The notes: a model not told the origin generated them from the letters alone. A stretch of 64,000 bases of DNA from Actinopolymorpha singaporensis (GCF_900104745.1 NZ_LT629732.1:2157981-2221980), one strand, 5' to 3'. Counted from the first letter of the stretch, positions 49,866 to 58,986 are shown. Program-made: numbers and translations.

Positions 49866-52364
49866 ATGCGCCGGATGATCCTCGCCGCCCTTCGCGGGCA
49901 CGCCGGCCGGTACGTCGCCGGTGGCCTGGCCATCATGCTCGGCGTCGCGTTCGTGGCCACCGCGCTGATGGTGCTCAGCTCGGCCCAGGCCGCGATGGCA
50001 CAGGCGGCGGGCGCACAGTACGCCCGCGCCGACCTCGTGGTCACCGGCTCCGCGGAGCCGATCACCCCCGCGGCGGTCGACCGGCTCGGCCGCCTCGACG
50101 GAGTGGCAGGCGTCGCTGGTCTGGCCGCGTCGGGTGCGCGGGTGACCTTTCCCGGCTCGTCCCGGCCGGCCGCGGTAGGCGTTTCCGGGTTGCCCGCCGA
50201 CCCGTCCTTCCGCTGGCACCGGGTCGACGCCGGCCGGCTGCCGTCCGGACCTTCGGAGGCGGCGGTTCCCCGCGACCTCGCCCGCGACCGGGACCTGAAG
50301 GTCGGCTCGGTGCTGCGGGTCCACCCGGAGAAGGGGCCCGCCCGAGCGGTCCGGGTGGTCGGCGTGGTCAGCGGTGGAACGCTGCTGGACAGTTCCTCGC
50401 TGGTTGCCGACGACCGGGCGATCGCCGCCTGGTCTGGCGAGGTGACCTACGGCGAGGTGCTCGTCCGCGCCGCCTCCGGTGCGGACCGGTCCGCCGTGAC
50501 CGACCGGCTGCGCAAGGACCTCGCGGGCGCGACGGTGCAGACCGCGGAGCAGCGCACCGACGACCAGGTCAGGTCGTTCACCAACGGTGTCGACGTGCTC
50601 GGCGGTTTCCTGCTCGGGTTCGCGGGCATCGCGGTCTTCGTGGCCACCCTCGTGGTGGCCAACACGTTCACCATCCTGCTCGCCCAGCGCACCCGTGAGC
50701 TTGCGCTGCTGCGCTGCGTCGGCGCCCTTCGCCGGCAGATCTTCGGGTCGGTGGTGGCCGAGTCGCTGCTGCTCGGACTCGCCGCCTCGATCGCCGGGCT
50801 CGGTGTGGGCACCGGGCTGGCCGGACTCGCGGTGATCCTGCTGGGCCGGTCACCGCTCGGCATCCCGACCGGCGGGCTGGTGGTGACCCCGGCCGGCATC
50901 CTCGTACCCCTCGTGGTCGGTCTGGTCACCACCGTGCTGGCCGCGCTCGCCCCCGCCCGCCGGGCGACCAGGGTGTCGCCGCTGGCGGCGCTGCGACCGG
51001 AGCTCGCGGCCGGTGCCCGCTCGCGAGCCGGAATCGTCCGGACCACGCTTGCGGTGCTGTGCGTGCTGGCCGGTGCCGCCACGTTGTTCGGCGCCATGAC
51101 GCTGACCGGGTTCCTGGCCGCGCTCGCCCTCGGGATCGGCGGCGGACTGTTGTCGTTCGTCGGGATCCTGCTCGGTGCGCCCCTGCTGGTTCCCGCGCTC
51201 GTACGCCTCCTGGGCGGGCTGACCGGACGGCTCGGCGGCCCGCCGGCCCGGCTGGCCGTCGGCAACGCGGTCCGCAACCCGCGGCGCACCGCGGCCACCG
51301 CCGCGGCCCTGCTGGTCGGCGTGACCCTGATCGCGATGATGAGCGTCGGCGCGGCGTCGGTGCAGAAGTCCTTCCACGCCTCGCTGGACAGCAGGTACCC
51401 GCTCGACCTGAGCGTGGACGTCCAGACCGGCGCCCTGCCCGACGCGGTGGTGAAGGGCGTGCCCAGGGTCGAGGGCATATCGCGTACGGCAACGCTCACC
51501 AGCGCGCAGGTTCGGCTCGCCGCCGCGGCCCGGTCGGCGTCGGGCCGGCCGATCGAGACGACCGTCTTAGCGGTGGACCCCTCGGCGGCGCACTCGGTGC
51601 TGCGCAACCCGAAACTGCTCGACGGCCTCGGCGACCGTACGGCGATCATGGGACCGTCAACGGCGAGCTCGATCGGCGTCCACCACGGCGACCGGATCGT
51701 GCTCGGTTCCGGGAAGTCCCGGGTCGACCTGCGGGCACAGGTGGTGCGAAGCGACGCGCTCCCACAGGTGCTGGTGAGTTCGGCCGACCTGGCCCGGGTG
51801 GCGCCGAAGGCGCCGGTCAGCGCGGTCTGGGCCCGCGTCGCCGACACCGCCGACGGCACCCAGGTGGTCAGCCGGGCCCAGGAAATCGTCGGGAACGACG
51901 ACACGATCCACCTCGGCGGCGCCGCGCCAGAACGCGCGGTCTACGACAAGGTGCTGAACATCCTGCTGCTGGTGGCCACCGGGCTGCTTGCAGTGGCCGT
52001 GGTGATCGCCCTGGTCGGCGTGGGCAACACGCTCAGCCTGTCGGTGCTCGAGCGCACCCGCGAACAGGCGATGCTGCGTGCCCTCGGGCTCACCCGCGGC
52101 CAGCTGCGGGCGATGCTCGCCGGCGAGGCGTTGCTGATCGCCGCGGCCGCGGTGGTCGCCGGGCTGGTGCTCGGCACCGCGTACGGCTTCGCCGGTACCC
52201 GGATTCTGCTGGGCGAGGTGACCTCGCACATCGAGCTCGGCGTACCGGTTGCCCGGCTGGTGCTGGTGGCGGCGGTCGCCCTCGCCGCCGGGCTGGCAGC
52301 GTCGGTGCTGCCGGCGCGGCGAGCGGTACGGGTACCCCCGGCCGCCGCGATCGGCACCGAGTGA
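49866..52364 (+). CDS. FtsX-like ABC transporter permease
   Basis: An 832-residue permease with duplicated FtsX domains. It has an N-terminal helix, an external MacB-like periplasmic region (about 45-235), three helices (about 250-365), further helices at about 390-450, a second external region (480-690) and a final three-helix FtsX domain (700-820; ARLVLVAAVALAAGLAASVL at the end). It works with the ATPase upstream. No separate accessory protein is encoded. The two-component system directly upstream suggests induction by a cell-envelope stress or antimicrobial compound. Confidence 0.95.
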   Translation: MRRMILAALRGHAGRYVAGGLAIMLGVAFVATALMVLSSAQAAMAQAAGAQYARADLVVTGSAEPITPAAVDRLGRLDGVAGVAGLAASGARVTFPGSSRPAAVGVSGLPADPSFRWHRVDAGRLPSGPSEAAVPRDLARDRDLKVGSVLRVHPEKGPARAVRVVGVVSGGTLLDSSSLVADDRAIAAWSGEVTYGEVLVRAASGADRSAVTDRLRKDLAGATVQTAEQRTDDQVRSFTNGVDVLGGFLLGFAGIAVFVATLVVANTFTILLAQRTRELALLRCVGALRRQIFGSVVAESLLLGLAASIAGLGVGTGLAGLAVILLGRSPLGIPTGGLVVTPAGILVPLVVGLVTTVLAALAPARRATRVSPLAALRPELAAGARSRAGIVRTTLAVLCVLAGAATLFGAMTLTGFLAALALGIGGGLLSFVGILLGAPLLVPALVRLLGGLTGRLGGPPARLAVGNAVRNPRRTAATAAALLVGVTLIAMMSVGAASVQKSFHASLDSRYPLDLSVDVQTGALPDAVVKGVPRVEGISRTATLTSAQVRLAAAARSASGRPIETTVLAVDPSAAHSVLRNPKLLDGLGDRTAIMGPSTASSIGVHHGDRIVLGSGKSRVDLRAQVVRSDALPQVLVSSADLARVAPKAPVSAVWARVADTADGTQVVSRAQEIVGNDDTIHLGGAAPERAVYDKVLNILLLVATGLLAVAVVIALVGVGNTLSLSVLERTREQAMLRALGLTRGQLRAMLAGEALLIAAAAVVAGLVLGTAYGFAGTRILLGEVTSHIELGVPVARLVLVAAVALAAGLAASVLPARRAVRVPPAAAIGTE

Positions 52365-52398
52365 GGCTGCGACGCTGAGGGCCGTGGCTCGAGTGGGC

Positions 52399-53115
52399 TC
52401 AGCGGCCGAGCCCCAGCACCACCGACAGCACGAACACGAGCGCCACGACGGCGAGTTCGAGGTAGCCGAGGATCAGGCCGGTCACCGCGAGCCCGATGCC
52501 GTCACCGTTGGTCCGCCGGATGCGAGCCAGCGCCAGGTGCCCGGTGACGATGGCGGGTACGGCGCTCATGCCGGTGGTGCACAGCCCGAGCACCGCGCAG
52601 GCGACGGACACCTTGGCCAGCGGCTCGGTCGCGCGTACCGGCGCGGGCACGTAGTTGGCCCACGGGTTGGCCAGCGGTGCGGGCGGCGCGGGCGGCGCGG
52701 GCGGCGCGGGCGGCAACCGGTTCGAGGGATAGCCGGGGTCGGCCGGATGCGTGCCGGGGAGTGCCCCTGGAAGCGCACCGGGAAAGATGCCGCGTACGCC
52801 CGGCAGCCGGGGCTGGCCGGGGTGCTGGGCGATCCCACCGATCGGCATCGTCGGCGGGATCACCTGGGCCGGCTGCCCGGTCGGCAGCTGCTCCGGCGAC
52901 TGCTGCTGGGGAATCGGGAAGGGAGTGGGACCGACGGGGAGGTCGGCGATGATCTCGGCGAGTTCGCCGTACGTACGGGCTTCCATCACGGCATCTACGC
53001 GGTCGTGGTGTTCGCCCCAGTCCAGCCGTCCTTCCGCGAGGGCTGCCTTGAGCACGTCGGCCGCGCGTTCCCGGTCGGCGTCGGACGCCCGCATCGAGTG
53101 CCAGTCGGTGCCCAT
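52399..53115 (-). CDS. DUF1707-DUF4190 membrane protein
   Basis: A 238-residue protein. The DUF1707 module lies at residues 4-60 (MRASDADRERAADVLKAALA, then DLPVGPTPFP). A Pro-rich linker has a PPAPPAP repeat (about 125-155), and a DUF4190 domain with two membrane helices follows (165-235; SAVPAIVTGHLALARI, then LILGYLELAVVALVFVL). DUF4190 proteins are small actinobacterial membrane proteins of unknown role. It is a close paralogue of the frameshifted gene upstream on the same strand. GGGGG precedes the ATG at 53115. Confidence 0.88.
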   Translation of the reverse strand: MGTDWHSMRASDADRERAADVLKAALAEGRLDWGEHHDRVDAVMEARTYGELAEIIADLPVGPTPFPIPQQQSPEQLPTGQPAQVIPPTMPIGGIAQHPGQPRLPGVRGIFPGALPGALPGTHPADPGYPSNRLPPAPPAPPAPPAPLANPWANYVPAPVRATEPLAKVSVACAVLGLCTTGMSAVPAIVTGHLALARIRRTNGDGIGLAVTGLILGYLELAVVALVFVLSVVLGLGR

Positions 53116-53304
53116 GTCACCCCCAGCCGCTGGGAGCCGGCCCACGCTGGAGGCGGCCCGGCGTACCTTCCCCTCTCGCCATTGTGCCGCCGGATCCGGG
53201 GAATGACCGCTCTCTCATCCAGGCCGCCCGTGAGGTCGGTAGTTCCCCCTGGGTTCTCGAATGCCCCGGATGCGCGGTGTCGCGGGAGTGATCCGAACGG
53301 ATTG

Positions 53305-53362
53305 AGACCGGTCTGGACCGGTTGGGAACCGGTTGGAACCGGTTGGGACGGTTGCGACCGGT
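53305..53362. repeat. Cluster of imperfect ACCGGTT repeats
   Basis: Six copies of a roughly 10-bp unit (GACCGGTCTG, GACCGGTTGG, AACCGGTTGG and so on) lie in the 262-bp gap between the two DUF1707-DUF4190 genes, just past the stop of the upstream one. Several are palindromic (AACCGGTT). It could be a repeated protein site or a decayed simple repeat. Confidence 0.6.
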
Positions 53363-53377
53363 GGCCTCGGCAGGTCG

Positions 53378-53883
53378 TCAGTGGCTCAGGCCGGCGATGA
53401 TCCCCGCCAGGATGAACAACGTGCCGCCGACGACGTGGAGGTAGCCGAGGACCAGGCCGCCGATGGCCATCCCGCGGCCCTCGTCGCCGGTGTTGCTGAC
53501 GCGGCCCAGCGCGAGGTGGCCGGTGACGATGGCCGGGATGGCGGACAGGCCACAGGTCAGCGGCGCGACCGCCCCATGATCAGGGACGCCTTGGCCAGCG
53601 GCTCGGTCCGCCGCGTCGGGACCATTGCATGCGTCCCCCACGGGTTCGCCTGGAGCGCTCGGTTGGCCGCGTCGAAGGAGGGTGGCGTGAACGGCACCGG
53701 CCCGGCCGGCAGGTCGGCCACCTGACGCTGGATCTCGCCGTAGGTCTGCGACCGCAGGACCGCGTCCAGCCGGACGCGGTGCTCGGTGGGATTGAGCCGC
53801 CCTTCGGCGAACGCCGCCTTCAGGATGTCCGCCGCGCGCTCCCGGTCGGCGTCGGACGCGCGCATCGAGTGCCAGTGGTTCAT
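53378..53883 (-). pseudogene. Frameshifted DUF1707-DUF4190 gene
   Basis: The first frame (53883 down to about 53570) encodes a DUF1707 module (MRASDADRERAADILKAAFA) and the linker to TEPLAKASLIMG. A second frame (to 53378) continues with VAPLTCGLSAIPAIVTGHLA and the last helix. Alignment with the neighbour paralogue shows that exactly one residue is disturbed, so a single base is missing near the G-run GGGGCGG at 53568-53575. This is a recent loss, a sequencing error, or less likely a programmed shift. The intact protein would be about 168 residues with two membrane helices. Confidence 0.8.
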
Positions 53884-54170
53884 GCGTCCCCCTCGGCGGC
53901 GTCGATCCCCGCTGCCCGTGCGGGGAGATCTTGGATCAGGTTACGTCGCTCCCGGCCGTTCGGCAGGGGCATGGGTGACCACCACGGAGACGGGCCGGGA
54001 TGAGTAACGGATGAGTACGGATCCGCCTGCGCAGCCACCAGTACGCTGGCCACGCCGCGGAACCGGTCGCGGACGAACTCCTCCGACGCCCCGGAACCAT
54101 CGATGCGGAATCATCGCAGACGCATTCGAGACGTGTTCCAGACGGATTCGAGAACGGAAAGGCCCGGCCC

Positions 54171-54953
54171 ATGCTGCTCGCCGTCGACGTGGGCAACACC
54201 CACACCGTGCTCGGCCTGTTCGACCGAACCCGGCTGGTCGAGCACTGGCGGGTGTCGACCGAGGACCGGCGGACCGCCGACGAACTCGCCGTGCTGGTCG
54301 CCGGGTTGCTCGCCGGGCACACCGGCGCGGAGGGCGTGACGGGGGTCGCGGTCTGTTCCACCGTGCCGACGGTCCTGCACGAGCTCCGGGAGATGGTGGC
54401 GCGCTACTACGGCGAGGTGCCGAGCGTCATCGTCGAGCCGGGTGTGCGTACGGGCGTTCCCGTCCTGATGGACAACCCCCGCGAGGTGGGCGCGGACCGG
54501 ATCGTGAACGCGCTCGCGGTGTACGAGCAGTTCGGGACGGCCGCGATCGTGGTCGACTTCGGTACGGCCACGACGTTCGACGTGGTGAGCGAACGCGGGG
54601 AGTACGTCGGCGGGGCGATCTCCCCGGGGATCGAGATCTCGCTGGAGGCGCTGGGCCGCCGGGGCGCGCAGCTGCGCAGGGTCGAACTCCTTCGCCCGCG
54701 TACGGTCATCGCCAAGAACACCGTCGAGGCCCTCCAGTCCGGTGCCGTCTACGGCTTCGCCGGCCAGGTCGACGGGCTGGTGACCCGGATGATCGACGAG
54801 CTCGGTCTCGACCCGGCCGCCGTCACGGTGGTGGCCACCGGCGGCCTGGCCCCGGTGGTCGTCGAGGAGTGCCGCACGGTGAACGCGCACGAGCCGTGGC
54901 TCACGCTGCACGGGCTGAGACTGGTCTTCACCCGAAACCAGCCCGCCGGCTGA
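54171..54953 (+). CDS. coaX: Type III pantothenate kinase
   Basis: A 260-residue enzyme that phosphorylates pantothenate in the first step of coenzyme A synthesis; this type needs a monovalent cation and is insensitive to CoA. The ASKHA signatures are LLAVDVGNTHTVLGLFD at the start, NPREVGADRIVNALAVYE, VVDFGTATTFDVV and VVATGGLAPVV. GAAAGG lies 8 bases before the ATG. In many actinobacteria it follows panC and panD; here both are missing from the neighbourhood. It is convergent with a STAS protein gene. Confidence 0.96.
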   Translation: MLLAVDVGNTHTVLGLFDRTRLVEHWRVSTEDRRTADELAVLVAGLLAGHTGAEGVTGVAVCSTVPTVLHELREMVARYYGEVPSVIVEPGVRTGVPVLMDNPREVGADRIVNALAVYEQFGTAAIVVDFGTATTFDVVSERGEYVGGAISPGIEISLEALGRRGAQLRRVELLRPRTVIAKNTVEALQSGAVYGFAGQVDGLVTRMIDELGLDPAAVTVVATGGLAPVVVEECRTVNAHEPWLTLHGLRLVFTRNQPAG

Positions 54954-54989
54954 CGGGTCAGACGGGGTCCAGACTGGCCCAGGCGGGGT

Positions 54990-55319
54990 TCACATGGAGC
55001 CGGAAAGGATGGGCCCGTGCGGCCAGTGCGCGGCCTCCAGCGCCCGTCTGGCCTGCTCGCTGACCATGGCCAGGGCCACGTCGTGGCCGCGCAGCTGACC
55101 CTGCCGGACCAGGGCGGACAGGAAGCACAGGCCGGCGTACTCCAGCGTCGTCACCTCCCGGACGTCGACGACCACCCGGTCGCGGCCGTCGATGTCGTCG
55201 AGCATCGCGATCTGCTCCACCGCCGCGTCCAGTCGCGGGCGCAGCGCCTCGTCGATCCGGCCACGCAGGTGGACCAGGATCTCCCGGTCTCCGTGGTCGA
55301 CCACCTCGACGTCACCCAT
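54990..55319 (-). CDS. STAS domain protein lacking the phosphorylatable serine
   Basis: A 109-residue protein of the anti-sigma-factor antagonist (SpoIIAA/RsbV) fold. ILVHLRGRIDEALRPRLDAA and VVVDVREVTTLEYAGLCFL give the two core segments. At the end of the second, where active antagonists carry a D-S-S-G type serine, this protein reads EYAG. It therefore probably cannot be switched by phosphorylation in the usual way. The ATG at 55319 follows GGGAGG. It may bind a kinase such as the MEDS-HATPase protein, but no linked partner is seen. Confidence 0.8.
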   Translation of the reverse strand: MGDVEVVDHGDREILVHLRGRIDEALRPRLDAAVEQIAMLDDIDGRDRVVVDVREVTTLEYAGLCFLSALVRQGQLRGHDVALAMVSEQARRALEAAHWPHGPILSGSM

Positions 55320-55406
55320 GGGTCGTACCTCCCCGTCGTCGGCAGGCACCCTGCCCACCACGCTACGGCGAGGTCGGGTCCTCAGGTGGTCGACGCCCGC
55401 GCGAAG

Positions 55407-56132
55407 TCAGCGACCGGCCGGGCGCGCGGCGAGGAGTTCGCCCAGCTCAGGAACTTCGGTGAGGGACGTACGGAGCAGGTCGGGAAAGTCGGAGGTGACG
55501 CCGGCGACCCCGATTCGCAGTGCGTGCAGAAGGCGGTCGGCGTCGTTGGCCGGCCAGCCGATGACCTCGAGTCCCTGCCGGTCGCACTCGCCGACGAATT
55601 CCGCGTCGAGGTGGGCCAGGCCCAGACAGAGCACGTCGACACCGAGTTCGCGGGCCTTGTCGAGGAAATCCTGTGGTGCGCGGGAGGAGATGAGTCCGGT
55701 ACGTACGCCGGAAAAGTACTGCCGGGTGTCGGCGATGACGTCGACGGAGAATGAGGTGACGGTAACCCGGTCCAGCAGTTTCCGGTCGCGAATTGTGTCC
55801 ACGGCGGCACGGCCCGCTGCGAACGCCTTGATCTCGGCCTGAATCGGTATGTCCACCGCGTCGAGGACCTCGTCGAAGGTCGGGATGGTTTCTCCCTGGC
55901 CGGCGTCGAGTTGCTTCAGTTCGGCCAATGTCAGGTCGGCGACGTCGCCCTTTCCGTCGGTGGTCCGGCTCACGTCGCCGTCGTGCAGGATCACCAGGTG
56001 ACCGTCGCGGCTGACCCGCAGGTCGAGTTCGATGGCGTCGGCGCCTTCGGCGACCGCGCGGCGAAATGATCGCAGGGTGTTCTCGGGCTCGAGGCCCATG
56101 GCCCCGCGGTGTCCGATGAGCGTGAAGGTCAC
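55407..56132 (-). CDS. Glycerophosphodiester phosphodiesterase
   Basis: A 241-residue enzyme that hydrolyses glycerophosphodiesters to glycerol-3-phosphate and an alcohol. IGHRGAMGLEPENTLRSF carries the catalytic HR and EPENT motif, IELDLRVSRDGHLVILHD the metal-binding E-x-D and the second histidine, and IQAEIK the lysine. It has no signal peptide, so it is cytoplasmic. The GTG at 56132 follows AGGACGG; the frame is open further upstream but overlaps the lysS promoter. It is divergent from lysS. Confidence 0.93.
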   Translation of the reverse strand: MTFTLIGHRGAMGLEPENTLRSFRRAVAEGADAIELDLRVSRDGHLVILHDGDVSRTTDGKGDVADLTLAELKQLDAGQGETIPTFDEVLDAVDIPIQAEIKAFAAGRAAVDTIRDRKLLDRVTVTSFSVDVIADTRQYFSGVRTGLISSRAPQDFLDKARELGVDVLCLGLAHLDAEFVGECDRQGLEVIGWPANDADRLLHALRIGVAGVTSDFPDLLRTSLTEVPELGELLAARPAGR

Positions 56133-56182
56133 TGCGTCCGTCCTGTCCGTTCGGATTCGTTCGGGCGTTCGGTGGTCGGTGA

Positions 56183-56212
56183 GGTGAGGTGCGGTGAGGT
56201 GCGGTGAGGTGC
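56183..56212. repeat. Three 10-bp tandem repeats in the divergent region
   Basis: Three perfect copies of GGTGAGGTGC in the 241-bp gap between the phosphodiesterase and lysS. The gap also contains the lysS -10 element at its far end. Role unknown. Confidence 0.7.
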
Positions 56213-56359
56213 GTACGAGCGGTGTACTGGCGGTGTGGCTGGGTGTATCGGAGCCTCTCACGGAACGTCGCGACGGGACCGGAAGGCCCGCGGGCGATCC
56301 GCCGTCGGAGGCGAAGTTTTTGCCGGTACCCCAACAAAGGAGAGAACCCCCGCACCCCA

Positions 56360-56365
56360 TAATCT
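56360..56365 (+). promoter_or_regulatory. -10 element TAATCT of lysS
   Basis: TAATCT ends 8 bases before the lysS ATG. An AAAGGAGAG purine run (about 56335-56344) lies about 30 bases from the ATG, too far to act as a ribosome site, so lysS is probably leaderless. Confidence 0.45.
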
Positions 56366-56373
56366 TGTGAGCC

Positions 56374-57888
56374 ATGACCGAGACACCGGCGACAAACCCC
56401 GCCCGAGAGGAAGACGATCTTCCCGAGCAGATGCGGATTAGGCGGGAGAAGCGTGAGCGCCTGATCGGTCGCGGGGTCGACCCTTATCCGGTCTCGGTAA
56501 CCAGAAGCCACACCCTGGCCGAGCTGCGTTCGGCCTACCCCGACCTGCCGGCCGACCATGCCACCGGTGACACGGTGACGGTCGTGGGCCGGGTCATTTT
56601 CTCGCGGATCGCCGGCAAGTTGTGTTTCGCCAGACTGCGCGACGGCGACGGAACCGAGGTCCAGGCGATGATCTCCCTGGACCGGGTGGGCGAGGACTCC
56701 CTTGCAGACTGGAAGGCCACCGTCGACATCGGCGACCACATAGGCGTCGAGGGCGAGGTCGTCACCAGCCGCCGGGGTGAGCTCTCGGTCGCGGCCACCC
56801 GGTGGTTCGTGGTTTCCAAGGCACTGCGCCCCCTTCCGGTCGAACACAAGGACCTTTCCGACGAGTCCCGGGTTCGCCAGCGTTATCTCGACCTCATCCA
56901 GCGCCCGCGTGCCCGTGACCTGATGCTGGCCCGCTCGACCGTTGTCTCCTCGATCCGGCGCACTTTGCTGAACCGCGGTTATCTCGAGGTCGAAACCCCG
57001 ATCCTGCAGGCGATCCACGGCGGTGCGGCCGCGCGCCCGTTCGCCACCCACTTCAACGCGTTCGACCGGGAGTACTACCTCCGTATCGCGATCGAGCTCT
57101 ACCTCAAGCGGCTCGTGGTGGGCGGCGCCCACAAGGTGTTCGAGATCGGCCGCAATTTCCGGAACGAAGGGATCGATTCCACTCACTCCCCGGAGTTCAC
57201 GATGCTGGAGGCCTACGAGGCCTACGGCGATTACCACACGATGGCCGAGCTCGTTCGCACTCTCGTCGTGGACGCGGCCAGGGCGCTGGGGTCGACCGTC
57301 GTGCCGGACGGACGCGGCGGTGAGATCGACCTGGAAGCCCAGTGGCACTGGCTGCCCATTCACGAGGCGGTCTCCGCGGCGGTCGGAGCAGAAGTGACTC
57401 CCGACACCACCGAAATGGAACTCCGCGGCCACGCCGCTCGTTTCGACGTCGAGTTGCAGCCGGGCTGGGGCGCAGGTGAGGTCGTGCTCGAACTCTTCGA
57501 GAAGCTGGTCGAGCACACGCTGATCGAGCCCACATTTGTCTGCGACTATCCCGCCGAGGTCCGTCCGCTGGCCCGTCCGCACCGCAAGGATCCCCGATTG
57601 GCGGAGGCGTTCGACCTCATCGCCGCCGGGGTCGAGTTGTCCCCGGCCTATTCGGAGTTGGTCGATCCGGTCGAACAACGCGAGCGGCTGGTGGAGCAGT
57701 CCGTACGCGCGGCCGGCGGGGACGTCGACGCGATGCAACTCGATGAGGATTTCCTCCGTGCCCTCGAATACGGCATGCCGCCGACCGGCGGGATGGGCAT
57801 GGGAATCGACCGTCTGGTCATGCTCCTCACCGGTGTCCGCTCCATTCGCGACACCATCCTCTTCCCTCTGGTGAAGCCGGACGTGTGA
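56374..57888 (+). CDS. lysS: Lysyl-tRNA synthetase, class II
   Basis: A 504-residue enzyme that charges tRNA-Lys. The OB-fold anticodon-binding domain (about 65-155; VTVVGRVIFSRIAGKLCFAR) is followed by the class II core: motif 1 with GYLEVETPILQAIHGGAAA, motif 2 in FEIGRNFRNEGIDSTHSPEF, and motif 3 GGMGMGIDRLVMLLTG. IAAGVELSPAYSELVDPVEQ corresponds to the lysine-recognition region and is the actinobacterial variant. It has no N-terminal membrane part, so it is plain LysS rather than LysX. It is followed by lsr2 and clpC in the conserved order. Confidence 0.96.
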   Translation: MTETPATNPAREEDDLPEQMRIRREKRERLIGRGVDPYPVSVTRSHTLAELRSAYPDLPADHATGDTVTVVGRVIFSRIAGKLCFARLRDGDGTEVQAMISLDRVGEDSLADWKATVDIGDHIGVEGEVVTSRRGELSVAATRWFVVSKALRPLPVEHKDLSDESRVRQRYLDLIQRPRARDLMLARSTVVSSIRRTLLNRGYLEVETPILQAIHGGAAARPFATHFNAFDREYYLRIAIELYLKRLVVGGAHKVFEIGRNFRNEGIDSTHSPEFTMLEAYEAYGDYHTMAELVRTLVVDAARALGSTVVPDGRGGEIDLEAQWHWLPIHEAVSAAVGAEVTPDTTEMELRGHAARFDVELQPGWGAGEVVLELFEKLVEHTLIEPTFVCDYPAEVRPLARPHRKDPRLAEAFDLIAAGVELSPAYSELVDPVEQRERLVEQSVRAAGGDVDAMQLDEDFLRALEYGMPPTGGMGMGIDRLVMLLTGVRSIRDTILFPLVKPDV

Positions 57889-58196
57889 GTAGCGGGGCCG
57901 ACCGTGCAGGGCAATACGCAAGACGCGGTTGGCAGTCCGGTCGAGCCCTTGGCCGCAGCCCCGGGGCGGCGTACTGGTCGTGCTGCGCTCGTACTCTGCG
58001 CGTACTCCGTCCGGTCTTCTGCCGGTCTTCTGGCCGGTCTTCTCGGACTCCATTGGCGGTGCCCGCTGCGATTGCGGCGTGGCGCGGCGTGAGCAACGGA
58101 GATTTGCGCACTTGGCGCTTATTCCATGTTTGCCCGGGCCGGTCGCTTGGCTCTATTGTTGTCACCGGCCCCCTAAATTCTGAGAAGGGAACAGCA
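57889..58196 (+). other. 308-bp lsr2 upstream region without a gene
   Basis: No believable gene. The last 60 bp (from about 58130) are less GC-rich and should contain the lsr2 promoter, ending in the ribosome site GAAGGGA. Reading frames here carry mixed codon use. No terminator stem for lysS is obvious. Confidence 0.4.
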
Positions 58197-58535
58197 GTGG
58201 CGACGAAGACCAACGTCGTTCTCATCGACGACCTCGATGGTTCCGAGGCCGAGGAGAGCGTGAAGTTCGGCTTGGACGGTGTGTCCTACGAAATTGACCT
58301 GTCCGCCAAGAATGCGACCAAGTTGCGTAACGCCTTCGCGACCTATGTGGGTTCGGCTCGTCGGGTCGGTGGTCGCGCCGCCCGCGGTCGGGCCGGCCGG
58401 CCGGCCGGCGGATCGGCCCGCAAGCCGGAGACCGCCGAGATCCGGGCGTGGGCGCGCGACCAGGGATACGACGTCAGCGACCGGGGCCGCATCCCGGCCG
58501 AGATCATCGAGGCTTACCAGAAGGGCCGGCGCTAG
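58197..58535 (+). CDS. lsr2: Lsr2-family histone-like nucleoid protein
   Basis: A 112-residue DNA-bridging protein that silences AT-rich and foreign DNA, the actinobacterial counterpart of H-NS. The dimerisation domain is at 1-60 (VVLIDDLDGSEAEESVKFGL, then YEIDLSAKNATKLRNAF). An Ala/Gly/Arg linker with two AARGRAGRP-type segments leads to the C-terminal domain (80-112; IRAWARDQGYDVSDRGRIP). The usual RGR AT-hook is present as DRGRIPAE. The start is a GTG after GAAGGGAACAGCA. Confidence 0.95.
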   Translation: MATKTNVVLIDDLDGSEAEESVKFGLDGVSYEIDLSAKNATKLRNAFATYVGSARRVGGRAARGRAGRPAGGSARKPETAEIRAWARDQGYDVSDRGRIPAEIIEAYQKGRR

Positions 58536-58699
58536 TCCGGCCGTGACGGCTCTCGCCGGCCGGGGCCGTTCGGGCCCGGCGCGCCGACTTGATCCGCCGC
58601 CGGCCGGGCGCACCACACCGACGATGACCATGTCGCCACGGTCCTCAGGTACGCCGTCGGTGTAGGTGGCCACACCGGCCCTCAACTGGTCTCGGTGCA

Positions 58700-58728
58700 G
58701 ACCCCCGGGGATTCGTTCCCCGGGGGTC
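58700..58728 (+). terminator. 12-bp terminator hairpin after lsr2
   Basis: Perfect arms 58700-58711 and 58717-58728 around the loop TTCGT, 165 bp after the lsr2 stop. It is a strong candidate for the end of the lsr2 transcript, which would then have a long 3' region (58536-58699) in which I see no gene. Confidence 0.7.
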
Positions 58729-58986
58729 TCGTCGTGTGTTTCGCCCCGAGTCGTCTCGTTCGGCCAGCTTCGGAGAGTGATTGGTCGTCACGCAACGTCG
58801 GCCATCCGGTGATCTCCCGGCCGCCGTCCGGGATTCCTCCCGAGTGCTTGTTCGGGGTACTGCCGCGCGTGTTCGGTGCCGCGGCCCGGGTAGGGTCCGT
58901 CCGAGCCCGGCCACGAAGATGGCCATGTCCGGGCTGGACCAGCTCCAGACACGCGCGGTATTGGGTGGTCCGCCCGCATTCCCGGC

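Noticed and set aside
58700-58728. A tRNA T-arm (TTCG within a GC stem)
   Set aside because: The loop is only five bases and no acceptor, D or anticodon arms can be drawn; it is a terminator hairpin.
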